A DNA stretch of 64,000 bases from Lichenostomus cassidix (taxonomy: Eukaryota; Chordata; Aves; Passeriformes; Meliphagidae): assembly GCA_008360975.2 (NCBI GenBank), contig CM039211.1, forward strand, positions 47,862,077 through 47,926,076, read 5' to 3'. Each line of letters opens with the position of its first letter. Positions within the stretch are counted from its first letter, which is position 1. This document shows, in pieces, positions 23,110 through 36,300 of the stretch. The notes under the pieces were generated by a model. The model saw only the letters and a list, made by a program, of their open reading frames with translations. It searched no databases and was not told the DNA's origin. Position numbers and translations under genes: made by a program.

Positions 23110-26100
23110 TTTAATGAAAATCACCCCAGAATGCTAAAAAACCACACACTAAATTCTATGAAAAATACATGAACACTTGCATATGACAGAAGTTTGAAAA
23201 ATTACCTAAGCATCTCATAAGACCAGGTTCTGTTTGTAAGAAATTACCTATGTACTTGTGAATTGAACTTCACTGAAATCCATTAGGATGAAGTCCTCAA
23301 AAATCACACAATCCATTTTGAATATTTTGTTCTTACCTAATTAAACACATTCTCTCCCTCAAACTGATATCAAGATGGGTACCACTTGATTCTTTTAGCG
23401 GTATGGGGGAGAGATACACAGTTGGGTTAACCAGCTTCTTAAAAAGATTTCACTGTCCAGCAGGATGCTTGTGTGGGTTTCCACATTTTACCAAAGATAC
23501 TCAGCTCAGCAGAGCACACAAACACTTGCCCTTTTTTATGCCTTTGTCTGTGAGCACTTCTTTCCGCTGTTCAGATGGCCCTTGCAGACACCATTGCATT
23601 GGGATACCAGTGTGGTTTCCTGTGTCTTTACCTCAGACCTTAGTCAGTAGCCAACTTTGGCTGCCAAACCCTGCCAACACGGCAGTCTCCTCTTCGCAAA
23701 ATAATAGCTGTGGTTAAGACGTCATTCTCTGTAAATCAGTTTTGGCAAGGATGACGGCTAAGGGCAGGAGCAGGACTGGTATTTAGGGGCCTAAACCATT
23801 CAATTGGCCTTAATCCTCCCTCTTATTAGCCTGGCTTTGTGGAAGGTAGATGGACTCACTTTCAAAAGATGAAACAAGCTTTCTTTTTCGTCTTTTCTTT
23901 TTGGTCACAACAACAAAAGACCTGGGAAACTCCATTTAATTAGTATGCCTTGGGCTGATGAAAAGAATAACGAGCAAAGAATAAAATTGAAAGAAAAATG
24001 TCTAAAGCTTTGAGAAGAGTGGAAGCATGTGGTGCCAATACAGATTTTAAGTAATTGTGGCTGTTTGTGTAAATTTCCCAGGGTTTGCCTCTCATTGATA
24101 TGAAGAGCTAAGGTGGCAAGACAAGTAGAAAGTTTGTTCGGACCATGATGATGCTGATAGTAGCCTCCTCTAAAAGTCAGTTTAAATAATAAGAACCACT
24201 GTCATTCTATTATTACAATTTACCTTACTGGCCGTATATTTCATAGAGCAAGATTGCATGTGAAGGTAGTATTACAAATTTCCAGAGAATTTATGGTAAT
24301 CATGCAGGTGGACTTGTAAGGACTAATTTCTCAGTCTAGAAAATGTTCTTCCAAACAGCTCTGAAGTATTCCTATATACTGAGTGGAGAAAATTCATACT
24401 GTGCATAAGTAAACCTTTCTGGTAGGAAAGATGTTCTCTTAACCACAGGAGTTTGTTTTATGAGTAGCACTTGGCTTTTGGCTTCTACATACGCGTAACT
24501 ATTAGTTTTATTGATCTTTATGTTTCCTTAAGGACGTGACTTTCTAGCTTTATGAATTAAGGACTTTTGGCAAGACAGTTACAATTACTGAATACAGGGT
24601 ATGTTTGAGCAGATTGCTGTGAAGATGGAACAGTGAAAGATCAGTGTGGGAACCTTTTTAATGACAAAAATAACGTGTCAAAATAATTTTCTTTTTCTTG
24701 ACAAAGTAGTTTTGTTTCAGCAAAAGAAAAATCTTTGCACAGTGTGTGGAAAGAAATTTGCATATTGGTTTGAGATACTGCTACTGTAGCAATTCAGACT
24801 TTGCTGGTGTCTGATAGACATGCTTGAAATGTATATATTAGTTAACAAGATTTTCACTTGAAAAGACAATTGTATTTTTACTGAGAAGTTTTTTTGAGGT
24901 GATAAAATACATTGATATTTAATGAAGCATGAAAGTTTTAAATGAACCGTGCAAGCAATAGTTAAACTAATTAACTGAGTGTAAAGCCTCTTATAATATG
25001 TATGTTATGTGGCCTGTGGGCTTGTTATTTCTGCCTGGTTAAATAGACAACTAGGATAACATTCTTATCTTTTAGGAGAAACAACCTTCAACAACAGCCT
25101 TAAGTATCTTGTTTTTAGTGTGTGGAAAGAAAAAAATGTACTGCTCAGAATCTCAGGGACAATACTCTTTGAAAAATTATGTCGTGGTGTCCTTGAACAA
25201 TTGACTTTATCTGGGAAACAAAAACTGAATATGACGGCAAGTTACTTAAATCCCTGCTTCCATACTGCAGTTTCTGAAGTTCTTTCCATGTTAACATTTG
25301 TTACCTTTCTAAATGATTATCACTATTCAACTGGTTGGCATTTATCTTTTTTTTTTTGTGCTTCTTGTATGTTTTGGTCTCTTAAAGGAGGAAAGATGCT
25401 TTTCTGAGAAACAGCAGTTAAATACCTTGAATTATCTGTAAAATTTAGAAACATGGGATCATAGTTTGACATTAAATGACCCCTTTATTGCATGCTTTAT
25501 TTGCTGAACTCATACTATTGCTGGATAATGATGTGCAGCACAGTCTGGCACTGATGTATTGTGTGGCAAAGACTGAGACGTCGCCCATGCTGGAGGCAGA
25601 AAGCAATCCCCTTGCTCCTCTCTCCTCTGCTCAGGACTCCTGCACAAATGGTGGCAGGTTTTCCTTGGAGGTTGTTGTCATAGGGCACTGGAGTTAAGGC
25701 ACCTAAATCTGTCCCCTTACTCTTGGTACTCTGCTGCATCCCTGTTTCTAAGTGGGTAAAGAAGACAGGTCTTCCCTTTGCCTGGGGCCTGGAGGAAGGA
25801 AGGGATCTTCCTCTTCCCATTACTCACTGTCCGTGTGGGCAAGCTGGCAGAAGTGTACATAAGGTGTGCTACAGTGAAGATGGATAGCAGTCCAGTGAAC
25901 ACAGCAAGAAATCAGAAATTACTGTCTGAACAGAGGGTACATTGCTGTGCTGATTTGCTTTGATACGTGGCATGATAAGGTCTTTAATGTATCTAATTGT
26001 GCCCAGAGTTACAGATAGAAAAGCTCCTATGTGGTATTTTCAAAAACACTAAGAACATCCAGATAACAGAAGTTATCTGAGCATGTTTTAATTAAAATTG

Positions 26101-29100
26101 AGGGAAAAAAATCAGGAATTAATGGAAAATATTCCAAGAATGTATTTCTAACATCAAGAAAAGCACAGATGTGCAGTGAAGGTTGAACAGTGATAGAAGT
26201 TGTTGTGGCAGATAAAGTGTTACACAGTACAGAGAATTATTTTTCTAGGATGTTTTTTTATTGCCCCTCCATAGTTGGCTGCATTGCAATCAGATGGTAT
26301 CAACAAAGAAGTGTTCCAACAAAATTGTTGGAATCAATGCACTTATTTTGCAGATGACTGTGACACTGTTTAAACACTGGGCAAAGTGTTCCCCTGTTGA
26401 TTTCATTTGAGTCCTGTAATTCATAATATATGAGGAAGTTTTAACAATATTATTTTTTGATTTGCTCCCGAAGTAATGCCACATGTAAGTGAAATTTTGG
26501 TCTGTGCTCTCACACACATACTAATATATGCTTTGTGTTTATTCAGATCAGATTTGGGCTGTAATTACCCAGTGGCACTGGAGGTGGAAGGTATTATATA
26601 TAATTCCAATACAATTATCTTCTGTTCTTTCAAATATTTGTAAATTTCCATTTTGATTATAATAATGCTTTTTACTCTGTCTATATTGTAGTGGTATTTT
26701 AAGAAGCTGGCCAATACTGAAATTTAAAATATGAAAATTGTTGGGTTTTTTTCACCTGATGTTATTTACCGTGACATTCATATATTGCACTGCTAGTGGA
26801 GTTTCTCTTGATTTATACCAGTTATTTGATTATGAGATTTGCACAATGTATTAATATTTCAGAAACACAAGGTAAATGGTCAGGCTAAGTTTTGTAAATA
26901 GAAACTGGTTACTAATACTATGGAGACTACAACCAAAGGTGTAAAGCTGTAAGTTTTGTGCAATAGATGAGCACAAACCATATAGTCCTAATAAGGACAA
27001 AGGCAGAAGTCATCTAATGTTACTGATAACAAATAGGGAGTTACCCATTGCAGCTAAAACATTTATATTTTAGTTCAGTTAAATATTAACTTGTGTGTGC
27101 ACCGGTTAACTGATAACTGCTTATGTTTTATGCAAAATAGGAAAACAAAGTAGCTTTCAAAATAACTTTTTAGTAAGTTAGAGGTCTTCCTGATATAAAT
27201 AAAACTGATTTAAAATTTGTATAAGATATTACAGATGTCTGCAGATCTAATTGAAAATCTATGTTTTACTGTGTCTGTTCTTTCCTGGAAGTTTCCTGAA
27301 CCTGACTGTTTCATAATATATTCTTAGTTTAGTCATTACAGGACCACTGTTTTCATTTGTTTAAGTTTCATGGTTAAAGTGTTCCATAGAAGTAGGTGAT
27401 CTCATTGCTGTCTGCTCTAAACCAGCTCAGTTAATCATCGGTGAGGTATTGTTTTCACTGGTCAGTTCTGGATAATTTTTTACCTTAGTTCCAGTTGAAG
27501 GGAGACATTGTTTTTCATTGTGCTTTGTCAGTCTCTTTTGTCTCACAGCAGAGTTGCTTAAAGTACATGCTTGATTACTTCATACAATGAATGGCAAATA
27601 GCATTGGAAATTAGTGCAAGTTAATTTACCAAGTGCACTCTGATAGTGAAAAAACTGCCTTTACAAGATTCAAAGCGTGAAGAATCTTTCAAGTGCATAC
27701 AGTACTTTCTCTTAATACCATGCCATCATATAATTCTATTTAGTGTATTTTCTTGAGATTATTTTTATTGATTGTAAAGATTCAGGCTCCGTAAATAGCT
27801 AGGAACATGATAATATCCAATGCTAGTCAGATTAATGGTCTGTCTAACTCAGTGTTCAGAGTGGACGCTGCCAGAGGATTTGGAGAAAATTTGTTACTAA
27901 AAAGTCATTGCTAATTGTGTTAAGAAAACCATAAGCTATGATCATAACCATGATGTTAAAAATTGAGCTTTTAGGATCTTAATTTCAGAATTTTCTCTCT
28001 AACTACAAATTCTCGATTTTTTATTTTGAGGTTTTTTTTTAAAGATAATAAATGCTAAGAATCATTGTTTCACTAACTGTGGTGTCTCTGTGGTGTACTG
28101 CAGTTGAGAAACTACAATATTTTGTAAGACTTGCAACATAAATGATAATTCAGCAACTTTTTGAGTCATAGTTTAATAATTTACTTGTACTCTGAAAAAC
28201 TCCAGCTTGCATGCAATAAAAAAGCTCATACCTAATGTACTTGTGACTGAATTTTTGTGTAGTTCACCTAGAAACCTCAAGGTCTTCCAAAAAGATTTGG
28301 ACTCAGGGTATGATACCACTTTGAAAAAGCCCAGATTTTCAAATTGGCAAAGATTTTGTCTGATCATGTGGTCATAGAGGCAAATGACAGTATTCCCCCT
28401 ATCCTACCTTTTAAAAATATATTTGTTCCCCTTTGAAGCTCTGGTTTCACACCCTTAAAGGGGGTTCAAAGGGGTCTAATACCCACTGCCCTGCAGCTAG
28501 TGTCTCTGTCTACATGGGTGTTGTGCAGTAGTGCCTCTTAGATGGCTGTAGAAATGATAGAAATGTGGCAGTTTAGCTTAAGGAAAAAGGGACAAGTGCT
28601 AGCTCTCTAGTAGTCATTAATAATATGACTAAAATTGCTGCAGGGGAAGCCTGAAAACTTTGGGAGGCTCAAGGTGAGAGAGACTGGGATGTTATCATCA
28701 GGAAGCAAGTCTTCTATGCAAATATTTCAGTTTGTTCAGTCAGCAGCTACTGTGAAACCCCTGCTCCAAATAGGGCATCAATAACCCTGCAGAGATGGTG
28801 ACACACAGAAAAGATGTATGTGGTAGCTAGGGGCTGCAACATCTAGAAGATTAAATATGTTGTGAAGAAAGGCCAAATTTGGCTTCAAAAAGCCTTGGTG
28901 ACTTTAATCTATGTGAAGAATACATTCACACAATCTGCCTTATTCCTCTGGTCCCTGTCCTCTTCTGCATTTTTTGTCTTACAATACGATTTTTTTGCAT
29001 TTGCCCTATTCTCCACATTTTGGTGAGTAGTGGGTCCACACAAACAAGACTGGAAGCCCAATACAAGGGAAACAATAAAAATTACCACTTCCAAAGCTCT

Positions 29101-29110
29101 TAATGTGTAC

Positions 29111-29138
29111 ATTTTCTGTGTACGTGGACACAGAAAAT
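29111..29138. repeat. 11-bp perfect inverted repeat
   Basis: ATTTTCTGTGT (29111-29121) and ACACAGAAAAT (29128-29138) surround the loop ACGTGG. Confidence 0.9.
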
Positions 29139-31467
29139 CCCCTTGGGAAATTAACTTTTGTTCCTTTGTTGCAATTCTTTTATTTCTAGCTGTTATTCTA
29201 ACAGTAACAAGGGACAGGTTTTCAGATCACTTTAATAACATTTTTTCATACTGATTAGTTCAGTCAACACAGAATTTTTTAATCTAATAGATGTTTGAAT
29301 TTGACCTGGTGTTATGTATTTGGTATGTATGTAGTGTGTTTCAGAACACCTAATAATTAAAACTGGTTTGCTTTTACATTTTTGTTGACTGTGATTTGTA
29401 TATGGGAAGCATTGTTTACAATTTCAAATGTTTGGTGAAGTAGTTTCATTTTTTAACCAGAGTTACTTGGCAGAATTAACAAATTATTGCTCTTGACATG
29501 GAGACGTAGACAAAGAAATTGGTTGATTTTCCATCAATATCTGATAAAAGAAAAAGGTTTTTAAATGAAACTAATTTCATATTGGACTCTGCCTCCAAAA
29601 AGAGAATTATGTAAATTAAGAAAATCTCATCTGAAATTCTGCGTATCTAAATTAGTTGTATTTTTCTGCATTCTTTGAATGTTCTTCAGAAGATTGCAGT
29701 GAAATAATTTTACATTTCAAGGTTGAGTGAAGCTTAGCTATTACCCAACAGTAAAGAATAAACAGGGAAAATAGGCAGGCTAATGAATGAGGAAGTGAAT
29801 GGATTAAAATATTTCCATAAAATATTTTTGCTGTTTCTACTTGTTAACTATTACTGTTATTTACTGATAAGGAGCAACTTTGATTTCTGTGTAACATGTT
29901 TATTTGGTATAAAGAACCTGCTCTAGTCAACTGTAAGTCTTAGTGTGAGCTACTGCAGGACTGATTCCACCTCCACAGTTATTGTTGCCTTTATTGGACT
30001 CTCTCCTGATTTATATCCCAGTATAAAAGAAAAGAAATTACTTCTTTTGTTTATTTAAATTATTAGCTTAATATATTTTTCTTAGAATCTACAACATCAT
30101 TTAAAACCCACTGATACACTCCAGAGAGTTTCCCATTTATCTCAGCTGGTGTGGATTCAAGACATTAAGGAATTCCTGACTGTCCTTTCACTGTGCTGAA
30201 ATTGTCAGGCTTTGGGACAATGATACAGGAAACCTGGACCAAGGACTCCTCTGGCACTGTGGGTATGTGATGCCAAATGCTAATGTTGGACATAGTCATT
30301 CTGACAGCTCACAGTTACCCAGAGCCTTTGAACACACATACTGACAACTTGCCTTTTAGCAGCAGGCTCGTGACAAGTCAGATGTCCATGTTGCACCTGT
30401 TTAGCTTTATATTAGATCAGATGTGGTCTGTGCTTTCGTAGCAGGCTTGAAGTCAGCATAAGCTTCCCGTCTTGTGCTCAGACTTAGTTCAGCATATGTG
30501 GAATTGTATGCTGCTGCTTGATTCAGATCAAATTGATACTGTTCAGTGACCTGCAGGGCATAGGCAAGGTATTAATGATGATATTTTGACACATTTACGC
30601 CTGTATGGAGCAGATGATGAAATGTTATCACTTTAGTTTTCACAGTAGCAGTCTTTTACTTTGCAGTCTCAGTGGTGGGAGCTGGTGATTTATTCTTCCA
30701 TAGTAATCTCCTCCACTCTGTTTTAAGTGGGAGAATTGTTATTTTTCCTCATAACAACAAATGTAATGTTTGTTTTTTACATTTACTTTGTCAATGGTAA
30801 AAAGAACAAAACCTTTTGTTTCTGTTTCTGCATTAGAGAAGTGTCCAGGCAAATGTTCGTGAAGACTAGAGTCTTGCATTACTTTTGCTTATCATTCCAG
30901 TAAAACAATCTCTCCAAAGTACTTAATTTCTCATGTTTTCCTCTCAATGGTTAGTAACCAGGCCATTTTTGGCCATCGTCGTTACCCTAACACAACAAAC
31001 TGTCTTACCTGCTGTTGTCATCCCTGAGCTGCTGTTTTTACGCAGATAATAATATCAGACCCTGTAACTGAAAGGGAAACCAGGATGCGTTGGGGATGCA
31101 ACTTTCTGTATTTAACAGTACTGGTTTGACACTACTCCCTTTCCTGGTTTTGCTGTTGGGATTTGGTCTTTTTCTGACATATAAGTTCCAAGCAGCTCAG
31201 GTTTAATCATGAATAAATAGCAATTTCACTGTCCGGTTGCAGATTGTTATTTGAGGTGACATATGGCCTTTCCCTAATGGAAATCTGACAAATGCACAGC
31301 CCTTGATTTCCTGATATGATAAAGTAGATATTATTGTTACTATTGAAATTTGTTAAAAGTGGCTTTTAAGTGAAGGGTGATAATGGTGTCATCCAGGAAA
31401 GGATCAGTATATATTTGGTACATTTTCTCAATGCTAAATTGTAGGTTTATGTCTTATTAAGTATTCA

Positions 31468-31484
31468 ATATATATATATATATA
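31468..31484. repeat. (AT)n microsatellite
   Basis: About 8.5 perfect AT units. Confidence 0.95.
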
Positions 31485-33144
31485 CTCTGCAAGCATTACG
31501 ACTGTATTTTCAGTGTCAAAACTAGTTGGATTTCCTACCTTGTTATAGCTTATAACTGCTCTTATATAATTTGGTGCAGAAAGTTTTTGGTTCTACATAC
31601 TAAAGGCACTTTTCTAAAAAGTAGTTAACTGAACATTTTTGATATGCACACATATAGGCATTTTTTATGTATTATGTATTTTTTATAGTATGAATGGGGC
31701 ATGTAATTTTTTTTTCACCTCATTCAGCTTTTTGCTAAGAGGAATAGTGTTCATGTTATTATCAGAGGCAGCATACATTTTTTTGCCTAATATTTGGCAA
31801 TACTGGTTTCAATTTAATTCTTTGTAACATTGTAAAATCAACTGCTGAGTAGCACACTAATTCAACTTTAGTGAGTTCAAAATACGAATGTTCCTGCTTC
31901 ACAGGAAAGAAATTAAAAGGCCTTCTCTTTTTCTTTTGATTTAATTGAACATCTGTAGTGGGAACAGACAGTAATCCTACAAGAGCTTAAATGCTGGTGT
32001 CCACAGTGGAGTTGAGTGGAGAACAAGGGATTCTCGTTACATGTTTGTCCTTGGAACTATTTGATCTGGAGGGGATTGAAGGATTTGGATTTTCTTCCTT
32101 TGACTGGGAGGGTCATAAATGCCTTAATGTACTTCTTTCTGCAGTCCACAACCCATCTGTGGAACCTGGAGAAAAACTTCTATGAATTGTACAACCATGT
32201 CAAAAGTGGATTTTATTTAGAAAAATGGTTTATATTGAAGTCCTTTTCACTGTTTGCCCTGATGTTGCTGTGCTGCTTTGTGAAGTATTCTGAACACAGG
32301 GAAGCAGCTAGAAATATGAATTGTCTAATTATTAATTTCTAACTGTGATGAGAATTGCGGGATATCCAACAACTTCCATATTATGACCTGCATTTTAACT
32401 CTCTAATCTCAATGTGTTTTGATGGAGGTAATCTTGTAATCACAACACAAAGTACACTGGGCATCTTGAAGGTATGTCCCACTGGCCAGCTACCTTTTGT
32501 GCTACTGTGTACCAGCCACCAGTTTGAGTCATGGCAGCAGTGATTAAGAGCAGACTGAGGCCTTTGAAGAAAGTCCAAAATGCTTCTCAGTTTGATTCAG
32601 CTCAGATTCCTCTACCTAGACCTCTGAGGAATGCTGGCTTCCAGCTGTAACTCTCTCCTTGTGGTGAAACTGTGCAGCTAGCATTGCAGCCTGTGGGCAT
32701 ATTGGTGGTGCCCTTGGTTTTTGCATTGCTAGTGGTAGGAATGATAGAAGAGCTTGCAGCAGCCTGGAGCTGTGAGGTTTGGTAGGACTTGAGGCATGGT
32801 GGTGTTCTGGTAGCTTCCTTGGGTTCTCTCTTCCTGCCTTATTCGTGAGTAGCTGTCTCTCAGCTGAGGGCTGCTCTTTTACCTGGTGCTTTTTCTGATG
32901 TTTTTCTGTGATGCCTGGTCTTTATGTACTTCAGTACATGTTTTACATGTGCATAATTTATTAATTCCCCCGTAAAATATTGCTTTTTATATTTTGAAAA
33001 GTTTGCAAAATTCTTTTATTGGTCCCCTGCTTTGCCCTCATCGAAGGATTCCCATTACTTTTCGGACTTTGCAAAGTGATGTGAGTTCTGTGCCTCATCA
33101 CAGGTTCGTGAGAGATAAATACTGACCTGCTTTGTTTACTTTAG

Positions 33145-33352
33145 GAGGTCTTGGTTATGGGCACAAGCTCAAGTCCATTGGAAAAGGCAGCAGCAACAAT
33201 GCAATAGTCACCAGCAATCCCATGACAGTTCAACAGCTGGGACCTCTTTCTCCTCCTGCTAATCAGCTTTCAACAGCATGCAGCCAGATCAGCCCTAGCT
33301 TCCAGAGGTCTATGGATGGCTCCAGCCTGAGTGCTTCTCCGTCAGATACAAG
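33145..33352 (+). CDS. GLIS3: GLIS3 internal exon (N-terminal region, short-isoform start)
   Basis: This 208-bp exon is flanked by acceptor TTTAG (ending 33144) and donor AG|GTCCTC (from 33353). It enters with two bases completing a Gly codon and leaves after two bases of an Arg codon (AG|G), so it joins the flanking exons in frame. The 70 residues align without gaps to mammalian GLIS3: KSIGKGS, TSNPM, QLGPLSPPA, QISPS and the terminal SPSDTR are recognisable. The reading frame is open and undamaged, unlike the exon before it. The only Met codon usable as a start upstream of the next exon is at 33222, apart from a later Met in the same exon. The segment lies N-terminal to the zinc fingers and has no known folded domain. 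Open frame upstream of 33145 is intronic. Confidence 0.92.
33222..33224 (+). promoter_or_regulatory. GLIS3: Predicted translation start of short GLIS3 isoform
   Basis: This ATG opens MTVQQLGPLS in the GLIS3 frame. The short mammalian GLIS3 isoform, as I remember it, begins at the adjacent Met-Met pair (MMVQRLGL). Here the first Met is kept and the second is Thr. The Kozak context is weak (C at -3, A at +4). It is the first in-frame ATG after the stop at 2890-2892 of the decayed exon, because the intervening open frame (2893-2983 plus 33145-33221) has no ATG. A start in an unrecognised alternative first exon cannot be excluded. Confidence 0.6.
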
Positions 33353-36300
33353 GTCCTCAATTGCCTTTTTATATTCAGTATTTTAAAAGGAGGGGTTTAA
33401 ATTCTTCTGTAATTATAATATGACATTTCTGATTAATAAAATCAGAAAATCATGCTCTGTTGTGCCACAGGAAATTGAATTCCATGCAATTTAATTCAGA
33501 TCAGCTATAATAATACTGTTTGGATCATTCAGATAATGGTTGAAATTTGGCCACACAAAATCTGTGTATGATAGGACTTTTTTATTAGATAAAGGCCGTT
33601 TTATAGTCACAAACTAGATTTTTGTACTACGTAATGTTATGTAGCATGAAAGCAGAAATAGTCCACATATTATATCTACGTAGTGCTAAGAGTGCCATGT
33701 CGGTGCCTTTGATATAACACTGAGGTCAGACAAAAGAAACATAAATGCTCTGCACGTGTTCCTCTCTCCTCATCAAATACTTTTGCTTTCAAATGGTTTG
33801 TTTACATTATTCAGTTAATTAGATCAATTGTCTCTGAAAACATTTTAATTTTCCTAGTTCTGGTGAGCAGGTAATGAAAACTATGACCTCTTCCTGTAAA
33901 TGTTAACTTTTTATATCACTACCCCACAGATAAATATTTATTAATTCATTTTAAATGCTTAAATAAGTTTTGAGATTATGACTATGAGTATTGTCAACAA
34001 ACATGAATCAGAGGAAAACAGCTATTTGACAACCACCCTACAAATACATTAGGCTCATCCCTGCATGTTAAACGTACAGTGAGAAAACATTCTTGTGTAT
34101 TATTTTGGAAGCTACATTTCCCATTGCTTACTGAGTTGAAATGTAGTTTCTCATTTACAGAAGACCACAATAGTCTTTATTCTCAAAGCAGTTTACATTT
34201 TACTAGAGTGCTTTATTACAAGCCAAGGAACATTCTTGAAATAATTAAAATTGGTATTATGCAAGGAAGAAAACCTTGTTTTATTCTTAAGATAATTTTT
34301 AACATGTCTGTCACTTCAGTTGTGAAGACTGATTCCCCTGGAAAAATGTACAAAATTAATTATGCTTCCTATGTAAACATGTCAGCAAAAATCATTCAGT
34401 GCTAAGATGATGTTAAGTTACACATCCTAAGACCTGCCTTTCAGACTGAACAAAACTGATGCTGGAAAAATATAATTATGTAATTGTAACTTATTTAAGT
34501 TTTAGGTTTGCCTGTATGGTTCCAAATGTGGAATGTGTGATTGGATGTACTATGTCAGTACTGAGTTATACAGTTTTGGTTTTATTTCAAAGAAACATTT
34601 ACTAAGGGCAAACTGAAGTTGAGACTCTGGCAGAATCAAGGTGCCTGGTGTCGCTAGAGTATCTTTTAATGATTTATCAATGAAGGTGTTATAAAATAAG
34701 TTTGTCACACAAAGAGTGTCCATTTCAGCAATTTTGACCTAAAATGGACTGTTTTATGGGGCAAAACAAGTTTAAACTCAGATTTTAACTCACAGATTGT
34801 CAGTACAGTGTGTGGGGGGGGTTGTTTGTATGCATTTTAGGCGGTTTGGTTATGTATTGTTGGGCTTTGAGCTCTTGTTTTGTTTTTTGATTAAATTTCT
34901 TCAACTATAAGCTGCTTTTGTCAAAATGAAGTTGACTGATTCTTCCTGGGCAGAGTGCCTTCTCTGGGTTTTTTCTCTCAGGCACCATGAACTGTGTTCT
35001 GGCAGCTCAATCCAAACCAGATTATTTGCTGAATTTACCAAAGCCAAAGTGAATTTTCTTGATTTTTACTGATGGAAGAATGGAAGCAATTGGCAAAATT
35101 AGCATTTTGCTACAGACAGCATCAGATTCTGTAGTATAGACCAGGGGGATTATATTTTTTGAGTTTCTGCAAAACTTTTTTGGAGTATTCAGTCGTCTTG
35201 CTTGAGACCAGATGTAATACTGCCATTTGCTTTGATGCGAGTCAGAAAAGAACCTAGGAAAGAGCGAAGTTCTTGGCTAATAAATAGGAGACCATGAAAC
35301 AAGAGAAAAACATTGTTTTCACTCTTCCATGTTTATATTTAAGATTCTGGAATATACTCTGACATTGTGGCCTCTGTACACAACGGGAGAATAGAATGTA
35401 ATTGCAAGTAATCTCTTGTAAATGTTAATGAAAGATCTGCTCCAAACTCAAGCCAGTTTAGATTACAATAAGCAGATGTGCCAATTAATACCACCTGAGA
35501 ATCTGGCACTCTGGTAGAGCAGGCCCTTCATTTTCATATTAGGTGTATTTATTTTCCTCCTACTAGAAGACTACTTAGTCACTGTGAGGGCTGAATTTTA
35601 AATAAATCTTTTTGGGGGGGGGAGCTGGAATCTTTCTTATGTTTGACTTTAGATGCTGAAGTGGGAACCAAGCTTCTTCAGATTTTCTGGCTTTTACTTA
35701 CTGTATACTTGAAATTCTGGGCCAGCTTTTTATTTTTGTCCTATTATGAGATTTTTAAAAGACAGTTTTTCTTCAGATTCGCTGATGGATAAGTTCCTTT
35801 GTGTTAGGCGTTAGTAGCTTTTTGTATGACACTGGTCCTACTACGCATCTGATTAAAATTCTTGTCAGTACAAAAATAGACTTTTTATTGATGCATGAGT
35901 TATTTTTTTTATTCATAAAAGAGAAAATTAAAAATGAAATAAATAAACTGGGAAGACACCCCCACCCTCTCCTTATATTTCCTAGCTATGAATATATACA
36001 GCATAACATGGAGAAATCAAACCTTACTTACTTGCTCTGTCGATAACTGATAACCTGTATTTGAGGTCACAGCATACTAACATGATTTAATCGCCCTGTA
36101 ATGAGCTGTACTTTAACAAAGCCCATTGACAGCAGACCCAACAGCCTAAATCAACTTTTTCATACACAGTCATCCCTTTAGATCTAAATGGCACACAGGA
36201 CTGACCTGAGAGAGTAGTCTCATTTTTCTCATTTCTCTGAATGCCAGTTGTAGGCAGCATACAAATTGTGCTTTTTGTCATTGGTCTGTTTTGCAAGTGC

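Larger units (their letters stand above)
2984..33144 (+). other. GLIS3: GLIS3 intron, about 30.2 kb
   Basis: The intron starts with donor GTAATA and ends with a pyrimidine-rich tract and TTTAG before 33145. It contains a CR1 3'-end fragment (8.57-8.66 kb), a probable LTR scrap (10.5 kb), a CR1 copy (20.2-21.1 kb), an ERV LTR (22.1-22.7 kb) and short repeats, listed separately. The stretches 2984-8560, 8660-10470, 10530-20180, 21200-22110 and 22680-33144 show no exon or recognisable transposon. All open frames there are short, lack family resemblance and lack supporting splice sites. A first exon for the short GLIS3 transcript may hide here, since non-coding first exons cannot be recognised by eye. 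Confidence 0.75.
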
